Part shown: positions 54,148 through 64,000 of the stretch, piece by piece | Position numbering within the stretch: position 1 is the stretch's first letter | How the letters are laid out: every line of letters begins with the position of its first letter | Origin: Mycobacterium noviomagense | Lineage (GTDB): Bacteria; Actinomycetota; Actinomycetes; Mycobacteriales; Mycobacteriaceae | Assembly: GCF_010731635.1 (NCBI RefSeq) | Contig: NZ_AP022583.1 | Coordinates: forward strand, 4,030,001-4,094,000 | Length of the DNA: 64,000 nt | Direction: 5' to 3' | Notes under the pieces: generated by a model | Seen by the model: the letters and a program-made list of their open reading frames with translations, nothing else | The model's database searches: none | Told to the model about the DNA's origin: nothing | Program-made: the position numbers and the translations under genes

Positions 54148-55737
54148 TCAGTGCGTCGACTTGAGCACCTGGGTCCGGTGGAGTTGCCAGCGCTCGACAA
54201 TGCGGAAGCCGAGCTTGCGGGGAAACTGATACGCAGGCGCGCGCCCGAAAACCGGTCCCGGCGGCAGCGATCGCCCGATCTGATGGTCGGGCAGTGTCGT
54301 GTCGTGGTTGGTGATCGTCCATACCGTGGTGCACTTCTTGAGCTTGTCCGTGACGAGCCACACCGCGACGTGGCCGTCCCACAGCGTGCCGCGGTCGGCT
54401 TTGGGGGCGCCGCGTTCCACGTCGATCAGCGGTTTGAACGCGGCCGGCCGGGTGGCCAGCAGTGCGCGGATCGGCCCGGGTGCCCAAAACACCGTGTTGT
54501 CGACCAGCAGACAGTCGCCCGGGGTTGCATGCGCGCTGACGACATCGGCCACCTGGCTGTAGTCCCAGCCCTCTTTGGCATACGGGCTCCGTTGCGACAG
54601 CAGGTAATTCGGGAAAGCGGTGGCCGCGAACACGATCAGCACACCGGTGACGGCCCACGGCTTGGTGGTAATCGTGACAACGCACACCGCCAAGACGACG
54701 GCCATCGCGGGCGCGGTGAAGAACAGATAGCGCGCGTAATACATCGGTTCGCTGATCGCCGAATAGATCAGGCTGACAGCGGTGGGGATCGCCATCCACG
54801 CCGCACACAACAGCAACAACGTCCGCGTCTGTCCGGCCGGGCGCCGCTTCTGGGTCACCCGAAGCGCGATCGCGGCGACGATCACCGCGGCCGAGAGCAC
54901 CGCGAAAGGGACGCTGTTGTCGAAGTATTGGTGCTGGGTGACGTCGATGACGTTGTGCCAGTTGATGGGAAAGATCCAGGACACCTGATACCGCTGGCCG
55001 TGGGCGAACAGCATGAACGGTGTCAAGGCACCCACCACGACGGCCGACGAGACCGCCCACCAGACGACGGCAGACCTCCTGCGGGCGATCAGCGGCATCA
55101 CCGCCGCGTAAGCCAGCACCAGAAGTACGTGGTAGACGTTGAGCAGCACCGACAGTGCCAGCGCCAGCGCGTACAGGAGCCACAGCCGCGGCCGGTGCCG
55201 CCGCACGCAAGCGACCAGCAGCACGGTCAGCCAGACCGCGGCGGCAGCGGAAAACGCATACGAGCGGGCCTCGATTCCGGCCCAAGTCGCGCGGGGGAGT
55301 ATCGCGAAGACCGCACCTGCGCACACCGCAGTCGTGCGCGGACAGAACTGCTTGGTAAACACGACGACACCTGCCGCCGCGGCGCCGATGGCCAGGCAAC
55401 TGGGTACGCGCGACCAGAACTCGGTCGGGGGAAACACGGTGAACCAGCCGTGCATCACCAGGTAGTAGAGGCCATGCACGGCGTCGATGTGGCCCAGCAG
55501 CCGCCACAGTTCCGATAGTGAACGGCTCGCCGACGCCGAGATGGTGGCTCCCTCGTCGAACCACAGCGACGGCCGACTTGCGCCCGCAGCGCTGATGACA
55601 GCAGCCAGTGCCGCGATCAGCAAGGGGTCGAGCAGCCTGCCGCCACGGCGTGAAGGCACGGGCGGCTCGGCGACCGCTGTCTGTGCGGGCTGCTCGGCTG
55701 TCGACACGGACATGATGGTTGTCACTGTAGGGCTCAT
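54148..55737 (-). CDS. capA: Polyprenyl-phosphomannose-dependent mannosyltransferase (CapA type)
   Basis: 529 residues with about ten membrane helices (GT-C fold). The first extracytoplasmic loop carries the catalytic acidic motif RPSLWFDEGATISAS. The C-terminal soluble portion (about 385-529) is globular. Orthologue by position and sequence of Rv1635c, which adds the first mannose cap to lipoarabinomannan at the periplasmic face. Start: ATG 55737 chosen; ATG 55713 (MSVSTAEQ) is an alternative 8 codons in. Convergent with the MFS gene across 50 bases. Confidence 0.88.
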   Translation of the reverse strand: MSPTVTTIMSVSTAEQPAQTAVAEPPVPSRRGGRLLDPLLIAALAAVISAAGASRPSLWFDEGATISASASRSLSELWRLLGHIDAVHGLYYLVMHGWFTVFPPTEFWSRVPSCLAIGAAAAGVVVFTKQFCPRTTAVCAGAVFAILPRATWAGIEARSYAFSAAAAVWLTVLLVACVRRHRPRLWLLYALALALSVLLNVYHVLLVLAYAAVMPLIARRRSAVVWWAVSSAVVVGALTPFMLFAHGQRYQVSWIFPINWHNVIDVTQHQYFDNSVPFAVLSAAVIVAAIALRVTQKRRPAGQTRTLLLLCAAWMAIPTAVSLIYSAISEPMYYARYLFFTAPAMAVVLAVCVVTITTKPWAVTGVLIVFAATAFPNYLLSQRSPYAKEGWDYSQVADVVSAHATPGDCLLVDNTVFWAPGPIRALLATRPAAFKPLIDVERGAPKADRGTLWDGHVAVWLVTDKLKKCTTVWTITNHDTTLPDHQIGRSLPPGPVFGRAPAYQFPRKLGFRIVERWQLHRTQVLKSTH

Positions 55738-56023
55738 GTGGTGAACCTGATTACCACCGCCGATGCGGCTCAATCACCCCATATCGTCCAATATCGAGTG
55801 CACGATCCGGTTGCCCCTGCCGTTAGGACGTTAAGAGCCTGCCGCACAACGCTTTCCGTGATGGCCGGAATCGATCGACGGCAGCGCCGGCGAGCCGGGC
55901 GCCCTGAGTTGGGGATCAGCGGAGCGGCTGGCAGTGCTGACGGTGTCGCAAATCCGACCCACCCGTAACCGGCAACGCGTTACTGTCTTGGGTTGGCGTA
56001 GCAACCGACACCTGGGAGGGTAA
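55738..56023. other. 286-bp divergent intergenic region capA / universal stress protein
   Basis: Contains a GGGAGGG ribosome site for the 56024 gene and an open frame at 55738-55968 that lacks codon and domain support. Both promoters must lie here; no clear -10/-35 pair was recognised. Confidence 0.4.
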
Positions 56024-56467
56024 ATGAGCGCCTATCGGACCGTGGTGGTAGGAACCGACGGCTCGGACTCGTCGCTGCGCGCGGTGGACCGGGCAGGCCA
56101 CATCGCGGGGGCGAACGCGAAGTTGATCGTCGCGTCGGCGTACTTGCCCCAACCAGACGATCCTCGAGCCGCGGACGCGTTGAAGGACGAGAGCTACAAG
56201 GTGTCGGGAACCGGCCCGATCTACTCGATCTTGCGCGAAGCGCGGGACCGCGCCAAGGCCGCCGGCGCGAAGAACGTCGAAGAACGGGCGGTCGTCGGCG
56301 CACCTGTGGACGCGCTGGTCGGACTCGCCGAGGAGGTCGACGCCGATCTCCTGGTCGTCGGCAACGTCGGCTTGAACACCATCGCCGGCCGCCTGCTGGG
56401 CTCAGTGCCGGCCAACGTTTCACGCCGAGCCAAGACCGACGTATTGATCGTTCACACCACCCCGTAA
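56024..56467 (+). CDS. Universal stress protein (Rv1636 type, cAMP-binding)
   Basis: 147-residue single USP domain. ATP/cAMP-binding motif: VVVGTDGSDSS at the N-terminus and VVGNVGLNTIAGRLLGSVPANVSRRA (G2xG9xGS/T type) near the C-terminus. Rv1636 and its M. smegmatis homologue are reported to bind cAMP with higher affinity than ATP and to act as a cAMP sink. A strong ribosome site (GGGAGGG) precedes the ATG. The 3' end overlaps the convergent lnt-like gene by 16 bases. Confidence 0.95.
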   Translation: MSAYRTVVVGTDGSDSSLRAVDRAGHIAGANAKLIVASAYLPQPDDPRAADALKDESYKVSGTGPIYSILREARDRAKAAGAKNVEERAVVGAPVDALVGLAEEVDADLLVVGNVGLNTIAGRLLGSVPANVSRRAKTDVLIVHTTP

Positions 56468-57936
56468 TTCGAGCGCAGACGCGACCGCACGACCCAGATA
56501 GCAGCGGCACCGAGAGTCGAGAACGCCAACATGAGCACCCATTCACCCAGCCGCTGGTACACCGTGACCTGCGCGCCCAACGGGACATCCACGATGCGCA
56601 CGCCACGGTAATTCGAGGCACACCAGGCAAGTTTGCGGCCGCGGGCATCGAATGCCGCGCTGTCCCCCGATAATCCGGCATGCGCCGCCGGGTGGCCGAC
56701 CTCGGCCGCGCGCACGGCGATCGCGCCGGCCAGCTGCGGCTGGGCCCAACTTCCCTGAAAAGTCGACGTCGACGTCTGATAGGCCAGCAACTGAGCGCCG
56801 CGTTGCACCGCCCGGCGGGGAAGATCGGGAAAAACCGCCTCGAAACTGATCAACGGCCCAATGGCCAGCGAGCCGGCGTGCAGCACCGCTGGTCCGCTCC
56901 CACGGCCCCGGTCCTGCCCGGCGGCCTTGGTGTGGCGGGTCAGCCAGCCGAGCAGCGGTCGCAGCGGCACATATTCCCCGAACGGCACCAGCCGGGTCTT
57001 GCGGTATGTGCCTCGGGGGCCATCGGGTCCGATCAGCACCGACGACTTGTAGATCTCCCCGTCCGCCGCGGGCGCATCGACGTTGACCAGCAAGTCCGCG
57101 CCGACTTTTTTCGAAAGGTTCGCCAACTGCCGCACGTCGTCGGGGTGGCTGGTCGGATCCAACCCGACGCTGCTCTCGCCCCAAAGGACCAGGTCTGTCC
57201 GTTGTCCCGCCAATGTGGCGGTGAGCGCTTTCCCGGCGGCCTCGCGCGCCGCGGCGTAGTCGATGACTCCTGGCTGGACCAGCGCCACCCGCACGGTCGA
57301 TCCCGCTGCGGGCGCCGGCCCCCAGCCGAACCACGCGGGTCCGAGTCCTGCGCAGGCCAGAGCGATCACCACGCAGCTCACCCGCGCGGCCGCCTCGCGG
57401 GAAAGCATCGCGCCGACGATTGCCGTGTTCACCGCGACAATCAGGAAACTGGTCAGCCAGACCCCGCCGAGCGCGGCCGAGGCAAGTGTGACGGGCTGGT
57501 TCCACTGCGAGGCGCCCACAGCGGCCCACGGGCCACCCAAACCGGGCCAGGACCGCACCGCCTCAGCCGAGACCCATGCACTGGGCAACACGATGACGGC
57601 CGCCAGCAGCCGACGCGTCGTCACCGCACCCGAGAGCAGTCGGTGCGCGAACCACCCCCACGGCAGCCATAGGGCGCCTATTACCGCGGCCATGACCAGC
57701 AGCAGGGGACCGGCACTGAGCAGCAGCCAGTACTGCGTGGCCAGCACGAAGCCGGCGAGACCGCACCAGGCCCGCACCGCAGCATCGGACGCCGTCGACG
57801 CTGCGCGCACCACCAGCAGCAGCGGGACCAGGCCGACCCAGGCCAGCCACCACCAAGACGGCGCCGGAAACGCCAACGCGGGCAACGCGCCGGCAATCAG
57901 CGCCGCCGCACGACCGGGCAGGCGCCGCGCGGTCAC
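56452..57936 (-). CDS. Apolipoprotein N-acyltransferase homologue lacking the catalytic Cys
   Basis: 494 residues. N-terminal six helices (about 10-195), then a nitrilase-fold domain (about 214-465) and a last helix. Of the Lnt catalytic residues, Glu254 (LVLWGESS), Lys313 (TYRKTRLVPFGEYVP) and Glu321 are kept, but the position of nucleophile Cys387 of E. coli is Ser364 (GPLISFEAVFPD; family has CYE). This is the same substitution reported for the second Lnt homologue of M. bovis BCG (Rv2262c/Rv2261c side). It may be inactive, have another acyl chemistry or serve as an accessory protein. GTG start overlaps the upstream Hsp70-like stop. Confidence 0.9.
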   Translation of the reverse strand: MTARRLPGRAAALIAGALPALAFPAPSWWWLAWVGLVPLLLVVRAASTASDAAVRAWCGLAGFVLATQYWLLLSAGPLLLVMAAVIGALWLPWGWFAHRLLSGAVTTRRLLAAVIVLPSAWVSAEAVRSWPGLGGPWAAVGASQWNQPVTLASAALGGVWLTSFLIVAVNTAIVGAMLSREAAARVSCVVIALACAGLGPAWFGWGPAPAAGSTVRVALVQPGVIDYAAAREAAGKALTATLAGQRTDLVLWGESSVGLDPTSHPDDVRQLANLSKKVGADLLVNVDAPAADGEIYKSSVLIGPDGPRGTYRKTRLVPFGEYVPLRPLLGWLTRHTKAAGQDRGRGSGPAVLHAGSLAIGPLISFEAVFPDLPRRAVQRGAQLLAYQTSTSTFQGSWAQPQLAGAIAVRAAEVGHPAAHAGLSGDSAAFDARGRKLAWCASNYRGVRIVDVPLGAQVTVYQRLGEWVLMLAFSTLGAAAIWVVRSRLRSNYGVV

Positions 57937-59459
57937 GCACTCGCGAGGTCGTGGCGAGTCAACCGGAAGGTGCGGGTCAGGCGGTCCGGTCGCGTCGTCA
58001 GCGTCACCTCCACCGCGCCGCCCGGTGTGACGACGTAGCGCTCTTCGACATCGGGCCCGTCGTCGCGGCGGTCGACCGGTCGGCCCCCCAGATCCGCCGC
58101 ATCCTGCAGGTCGGGGTCGAACGGGAAGAACACCGGCTCATAGGGCGTCAGGTCGCCGTCGGGGTGGCCGTCGCGCAGGCGGCTGCACTCCACGAACCGG
58201 AAATGGCCGATGTTGTGCGCCGCCCGGTACCTGCGCGTCACGACCAGCGGCGCCTGGCCTTCGGCAGGAAGCTGCATGCCCTTCGACACGATCGGGTCGA
58301 AGCTGACATCTTCTCCCGCGTGCGCTTCGCGGAATACCCCGAAATGCCGGGAAAGCCGGTCGGACAGCACGAATCCGGCCTCCTTGTCGAGGAAGACGGC
58401 CAGCCCAATCGCCGTCGCCGCAAACGGATGCGGTGAGCGTTTGACGCGCTTCTCGCCGAACTTCTCGTCGAGCACGGTGCGCAGCTTGCGGGCAACCAGC
58501 GGAAAGCTTCCGGCCCCGCCCACCACGTAGATGCCGGCGACCTCCGACCAGTCCACCTCGTCGCCGGCTGCGTCCGCCAGGACGCGCGAGAGGACCGCGA
58601 GCGTCTTGTCGACGAGCGGCGCGCATACGGCATACACGTCGTCGATCGGGCAGGAGAACGGTGGTTTGCCGACCGCGTCGAGGTCGACCAGAAAGCGACG
58701 CGTGTTGGGGCCCACGGCTTCCTTGCGGGCGGCGCACTCCTCGAGCAGCAGTTCGCGGGCGGCGGCATCGAGTCGGCGAAGCTTGGCGCGGTTGCGGACC
58801 AGCTGCAGGATCGCCTCGTCGAAGTCGTCGCCGCCCAGGCGCTGGATGCCCTCGCTGGTGACCACCTCGTTGAGCCGCCCGGTCATCTTGAGCAGCGACG
58901 CGTCGAACGTGCCGCCGCCGAGGTCGTAGATCAGCACGTATTCGCGTTTCGCGGTGATCGTCGAGCGGTAGCGGTGGGCGTACTCGAAGCCCGCCGCCGA
59001 CGGCTCATTGAGCAGCGCGACGACGTCGAAGCCGGCCTGTGTGAAGGCGTCCAGCGTCAAAAACCGTTGGGCGCTCGACGCGTTGGCTGGCACGCTGATC
59101 GCGGCCTGGATCCGCTCGCCTAGCGACAGGTCGACGTTCGACCGCTCCTGCAAGTCGCTCTTGAGCTGGGCGAGGAAGCGCACGAAAAGGTCGGCCAACC
59201 GGTAAGAGCGCCCGGACAGCTCGACCGTCGTGCGCGGACCGGCGTCGCCGAGCAGCCGCTTGAACGACCGCAGCACCGCCCAGCCCGGCTCGCGACGCAG
59301 CGCGGCGGCGTCCAAGCCGAACCGCAGCTCGCCGGCGTCATTCGCGGCGATCACCGACGGCCAGGCGTCGATCCCTTCGAACGACGCGACGGGGTAGTTG
59401 CCCCTGTCGACGGCGGCGACGACGGTGTGCGTGGTGCCGAAGTCGATGCCGACCCTCAC
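57933..59459 (-). CDS. Hsp70-like ATPase without C-terminal lid
   Basis: 508 residues. Actin-like ATPase domain: phosphate 1 VGIDFGTTHTVV, phosphate 2 LIYDLGGGTFDASLL and adenosine motif VAGIYVVGGAGSFPLVAR. A short beta-domain follows (about 385-500), and the alpha-helical lid of DnaK is missing. No C-terminal EEVD. Mycobacterial relatives are annotated as Hsp70-family or chaperone proteins; clients unknown. Start GTG 59459 begins exactly at the ATPase fold (VRVGIDFG); the ORF extends 46 codons further with Pro/Ala-rich residues that overlap a terminator-like element. Stop overlaps the Lnt-like gene. Confidence 0.88.
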   Translation of the reverse strand: MRVGIDFGTTHTVVAAVDRGNYPVASFEGIDAWPSVIAANDAGELRFGLDAAALRREPGWAVLRSFKRLLGDAGPRTTVELSGRSYRLADLFVRFLAQLKSDLQERSNVDLSLGERIQAAISVPANASSAQRFLTLDAFTQAGFDVVALLNEPSAAGFEYAHRYRSTITAKREYVLIYDLGGGTFDASLLKMTGRLNEVVTSEGIQRLGGDDFDEAILQLVRNRAKLRRLDAAARELLLEECAARKEAVGPNTRRFLVDLDAVGKPPFSCPIDDVYAVCAPLVDKTLAVLSRVLADAAGDEVDWSEVAGIYVVGGAGSFPLVARKLRTVLDEKFGEKRVKRSPHPFAATAIGLAVFLDKEAGFVLSDRLSRHFGVFREAHAGEDVSFDPIVSKGMQLPAEGQAPLVVTRRYRAAHNIGHFRFVECSRLRDGHPDGDLTPYEPVFFPFDPDLQDAADLGGRPVDRRDDGPDVEERYVVTPGGAVEVTLTTRPDRLTRTFRLTRHDLASA

Positions 59460-59502
59460 CCCGCAAAGCTTAGGCGCTGCAGGGCGTTTCGCGTGCCATT
59501 TA

Positions 59503-59532
59503 CCAGCCGCGCTCGCGCCGCTGGGTTTTTTT
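59503..59532 (+). terminator. Hairpin plus T7, intrinsic terminator on the plus strand
   Basis: CCAGC...GCTGG with inner GCG/CGC pairs and a CTCG loop (59503-59524), one G, then TTTTTTT (59526-59532). This is a textbook Rho-independent structure, rare in mycobacteria. Both flanking genes are on the minus strand, so it faces antisense transcription. It also holds a second copy of the last codons of the MBL gene (59501-59519 against 59552-59570). Confidence 0.55.
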
Positions 59533-59550
59533 GGAGGTCGCTCCCGCGGC

Positions 59551-60228
59551 CTACCAGCCGCGCTGGCGCCACTCGCCGAGCTTGGGCCGCTCGGCACCTA
59601 ACGTGGTGTCGTCGCCGTGCCCGGGGTAGACCACCGTGGAGTCGTCGAAGCGGTCGAACACCCGGGTGATGACGTCGTCGAGCAGCTGGGTGAAATCACC
59701 GGGCTTCCACGTCTTGCCGACACCGCCGGGGAACAGGCAGTCGCCGGTGAACAACTGGGTGACGCCGCCGGTGGCCGGTCCGTCGAGGGCGAGCGCGATC
59801 GACCCGGGGGTGTGGCCGCGCAAGTGGATGACGTCGAAGGTCAGCTTGCCGATCTGCACGGTGTCGCCGTCGGCCAGCAGCCGATCCGGCTTGACCGGGA
59901 GCGGGCCGGCGTCGATTTCGTTGGCTGCCGTCGGCGCGCCGGTGGCCTCAGCGACGGCCTCCAGCGCCTGCCAGTGATCCCAGTGCTGGTGACTGGTCAC
60001 GATCAGCGACAGCTTCGGGGCGTAGCGCCGTACCAGATCGATGAGCACCTCGGCGTCGTTCGCGGCGTCGATCAAAAGCGTTTCGCCGGTCTCGGAACAT
60101 GTCACCAGGTAGGCATTGTTGTCCATAGGCCCTACCGACGCCTTCACGATCGTCACGGCGGGCAGCGTGCGGCGTGCCGCGGTCCCCGGGTCGACGTGGC
60201 CGGTGTAGTTGTCGTTCAGGACAGGCAT
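59551..60228 (-). CDS. Metallo-beta-lactamase-fold hydrolase (Rv1637c type)
   Basis: 225 residues. Metal site His80-x-His82-x-Asp84-His85 (TSHQHWDHW), then [21 protein letters not shown] and [10 protein letters not shown], the glyoxalase II-like arrangement for a dinuclear Zn centre. Likely a thioester or glutathione-analogue hydrolase; substrate unproven. ATG 60228 ([15 protein letters not shown]) is the best start; the frame stays open to 61395 but opposite uvrA. Ends EWRQRGW. Divergent from uvrA. Confidence 0.9.
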   Translation of the reverse strand: MPVLNDNYTGHVDPGTAARRTLPAVTIVKASVGPMDNNAYLVTCSETGETLLIDAANDAEVLIDLVRRYAPKLSLIVTSHQHWDHWQALEAVAEATGAPTAANEIDAGPLPVKPDRLLADGDTVQIGKLTFDVIHLRGHTPGSIALALDGPATGGVTQLFTGDCLFPGGVGKTWKPGDFTQLLDDVITRVFDRFDDSTVVYPGHGDDTTLGAERPKLGEWRQRGW

Positions 60229-60306
60229 ACGGTCACGGTACTGCTCGGGCGTGCATGTCGGTACGGGCACATAGCATGGGGAACGTGGTGACTGGAAAGG
60301 GACCCG

Positions 60307-63213
<2,907 letters not shown>

Positions 63214-63225
63214 CGGGTCTTGTCG

Positions 63226-63252
63226 CGCCGAGTATGTAGGTTGTGCTCGGCG
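63226..63252. terminator. Hairpin between uvrA and the convergent small gene
   Basis: CGCCGAG (63226-63232) and CTCGGCG (63246-63252) are exact complements with a 13-base loop, 13 bases after the uvrA stop. Fits a shared terminator for convergent genes; no U-run. Confidence 0.5.
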
Positions 63253-63299
63253 AATCGGCGAAATCGCGCGTACAAGTTGCGCACTCGGTGGCGCACCGC

Positions 63300-63578
63300 T
63301 TAGCGGGTGTCCTCACGCATCGATTCGCGGATGGCAGCCAGCCGTTCTGCTGCCGCTTTTTGCCGGGCCTGGTACTGCTCCTCGATGCTGCGTCCCTCTG
63401 GGCTTTCGGCGTCCAACTCGGCTGCGCCGATTGATGTTTCGAATCGCGTCTCGATCTTCTCACGGACCGAATCGAATGTCGGTACGCCCGAGGTGTCGTA
63501 GCCGGGTTCGGTGTCCCCAGCTCCGGAGTTGGACCCGGCGCCAGGCTCAGTAGGAGGAGGCTTCGCAGCGTCAGGCAT
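63300..63578 (-). CDS. Small acidic conserved protein (Rv1638A position)
   Basis: 92 residues. Disordered Pro/Gly/Ser-rich N-terminal third, then a Glu/Arg/Ala-rich helix (residues about 38-92, SVREKIETRF to ARQKAAAERLAAIRESM) suggestive of a coiled coil. No catalytic motif. It occupies the place of Rv1638A next to uvrA. Function unknown. ATG supported by family-like MPDAAKPP start; ribosome site weak. Confidence 0.65.
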   Translation of the reverse strand: MPDAAKPPPTEPGAGSNSGAGDTEPGYDTSGVPTFDSVREKIETRFETSIGAAELDAESPEGRSIEEQYQARQKAAAERLAAIRESMREDTR

Positions 63579-63663
63579 CTGGACATGCTATCGCCCAGGG
63601 ACCTGCTGTCACCTCGGCTAGTTGCGAAACAGACGCTTGGCTGCGGATCGGCCCACAGTGACA

Positions 63664-63676
63664 TAGCGTGCTAAGG
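63664..63676 (+). promoter_or_regulatory. Predicted -10 box for the partial gene at the window end
   Basis: TAGCGT (63664-63669) is 7 bases before GTG 63677 with no ribosome site, the same leaderless layout as pykA, polA and uvrB. Confidence 0.4.
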
Positions 63677-64000
63677 GTGGTGGACTTCGCGCTGCGATCG
63701 TGTGGATTGCGCGGGCATGCGACATTTGCCCCCGACGAGCCGGCGCTACGGGAACGCCTGAAAGTCGACACTCCGGCCGGCGAGGCGTGGCGCTGCTTGC
63801 GGTGCGAAACCTTCGTAGTCGGCCCTCCCCGGCAGAGCGGTCCGGCGGACACGGCACCGGAGATCCCGCGGGGGCGGATGTTGCGGGACCGGACGTTGAT
63901 GCGGGCGCTCGCGGTTGAACGCGCGATTCGGGGCGTTGTCTTTCTATTGCTGGCGGCCGGCGTGCTCAAGGTCCGTGGCTCACGGGAACGGTTGCAGCAG
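63677..64000 (+). CDS. Partial membrane protein, N-terminal 108 residues (3' end beyond window)
   Basis: Open in frame to the last base. Starts VDFALRSCGLRGHATFAPDE. A CLRC motif (EAWRCLRCETFVVG) suggests a small metal-binding hairpin; a membrane helix begins near residue 90 (IRGVVFLLLAAGVLKV). This looks like the start of a DUF2127-type or other polytopic membrane protein; the family cannot be settled from the fragment. GTG 63680 or 63668 are alternative starts. Confidence 0.7.
   Translation, partial: MVDFALRSCGLRGHATFAPDEPALRERLKVDTPAGEAWRCLRCETFVVGPPRQSGPADTAPEIPRGRMLRDRTLMRALAVERAIRGVVFLLLAAGVLKVRGSRERLQQ

Noticed and set aside
53792..55564. 590-codon minus-strand ORF overlapping the MFS and capA genes
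   Set aside because: Arg/Gly/Ala-rich shadow frame; the true genes on both sides have clear membrane-protein sequence.
55738..55968. 76-codon ORF between capA and the universal stress gene
   Set aside because: No ribosome site, no recognisable domain, and it begins directly on the divergent capA start; treated as intergenic.

Overview
This window is chromosomal DNA from a Mycobacterium. It is GC-rich, uses many GTG/TTG starts and stop/start (ATGA) overlaps, and encodes mycobacterial hallmark proteins: a Rv1625c-type adenylyl cyclase, PdtaR, a LAM-capping mannosyltransferase, FHA-ABC transporter, CoaE-GrpB fusion, LigC and Prim-PolC. Most genes follow the order I remember for M. tuberculosis H37Rv from Rv1605 (hisF) to Rv1638 (uvrA). 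The species cannot be named from the sequence alone.

Layout. 1-1025: end of the histidine operon (hisF partial, hisI). 1177-9067: a block that I do not remember between hisI and bcpB in H37Rv: a NarK-type transporter, ferredoxin FdxC and reductase FprA, a LysR regulator, and the sulfite-reduction operon sirA-cysH-che1. 9170-15117: bcpB and the trp operon (trpE, a membrane protein, trpC, trpB, trpA), coupled to lgt (to 17024), whose product carries a very long acidic tail. 17068-21577: a DUF2752 protein, pykA, tesB and a DUF2156 protein. 21582-30131: a DUF4190 protein, cydCDBA (cytochrome bd and its exporter), a DUF308 protein and an adenylyl cyclase. 30175-32216: DUF488 gene, then a 1.4-kb segment bounded by an exact copy of the 3' end of tRNA-Leu(CAA), then that tRNA. 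32316-42156: pdtaR, thiolase/DUF35 pair, polA, an IS30-family element, rpsA, coaE and a secreted protein. 42207-50461: a second block absent from this position in H37Rv as I remember it: DNA glycosylase, Prim-PolC, LigC, DUF402 protein, an FHA-ABC transporter and a divergent Ser/Thr kinase. 50505-56467: uvrB, MFS pump, capA-like mannosyltransferase, universal stress protein. 56452-59459: Hsp70-like gene coupled to an Lnt homologue lacking the catalytic Cys. 59551-64000: MBL-fold hydrolase, uvrA, a small acidic protein and a partial membrane-protein gene.

How the genes may work together. FprA plus FdxC could supply electrons to the ferredoxin-dependent sulfite reductase SirA, and the same 26-bp dyad-plus-half-site pattern (TTGTG-N4-CACAA-N7-TTGTG) lies upstream of both fprA and sirA, with a LysR-type regulator gene between them. 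This looks like a small self-contained assimilatory sulfur-reduction regulon and is the most interesting regulatory observation here. Other leading observations are the tRNA-Leu att-like duplication, the ligC-Prim-PolC-glycosylase operon, twin Thr-Val-Val-Asp-Ala motifs between the FHA domains of the ABC transporter, a near-perfect palindrome in front of cydA, two compensating frameshifts in the IS30 transposase, and the Cys-to-Ser change in the Lnt homologue. H37Rv comparisons come from memory, not from an alignment.
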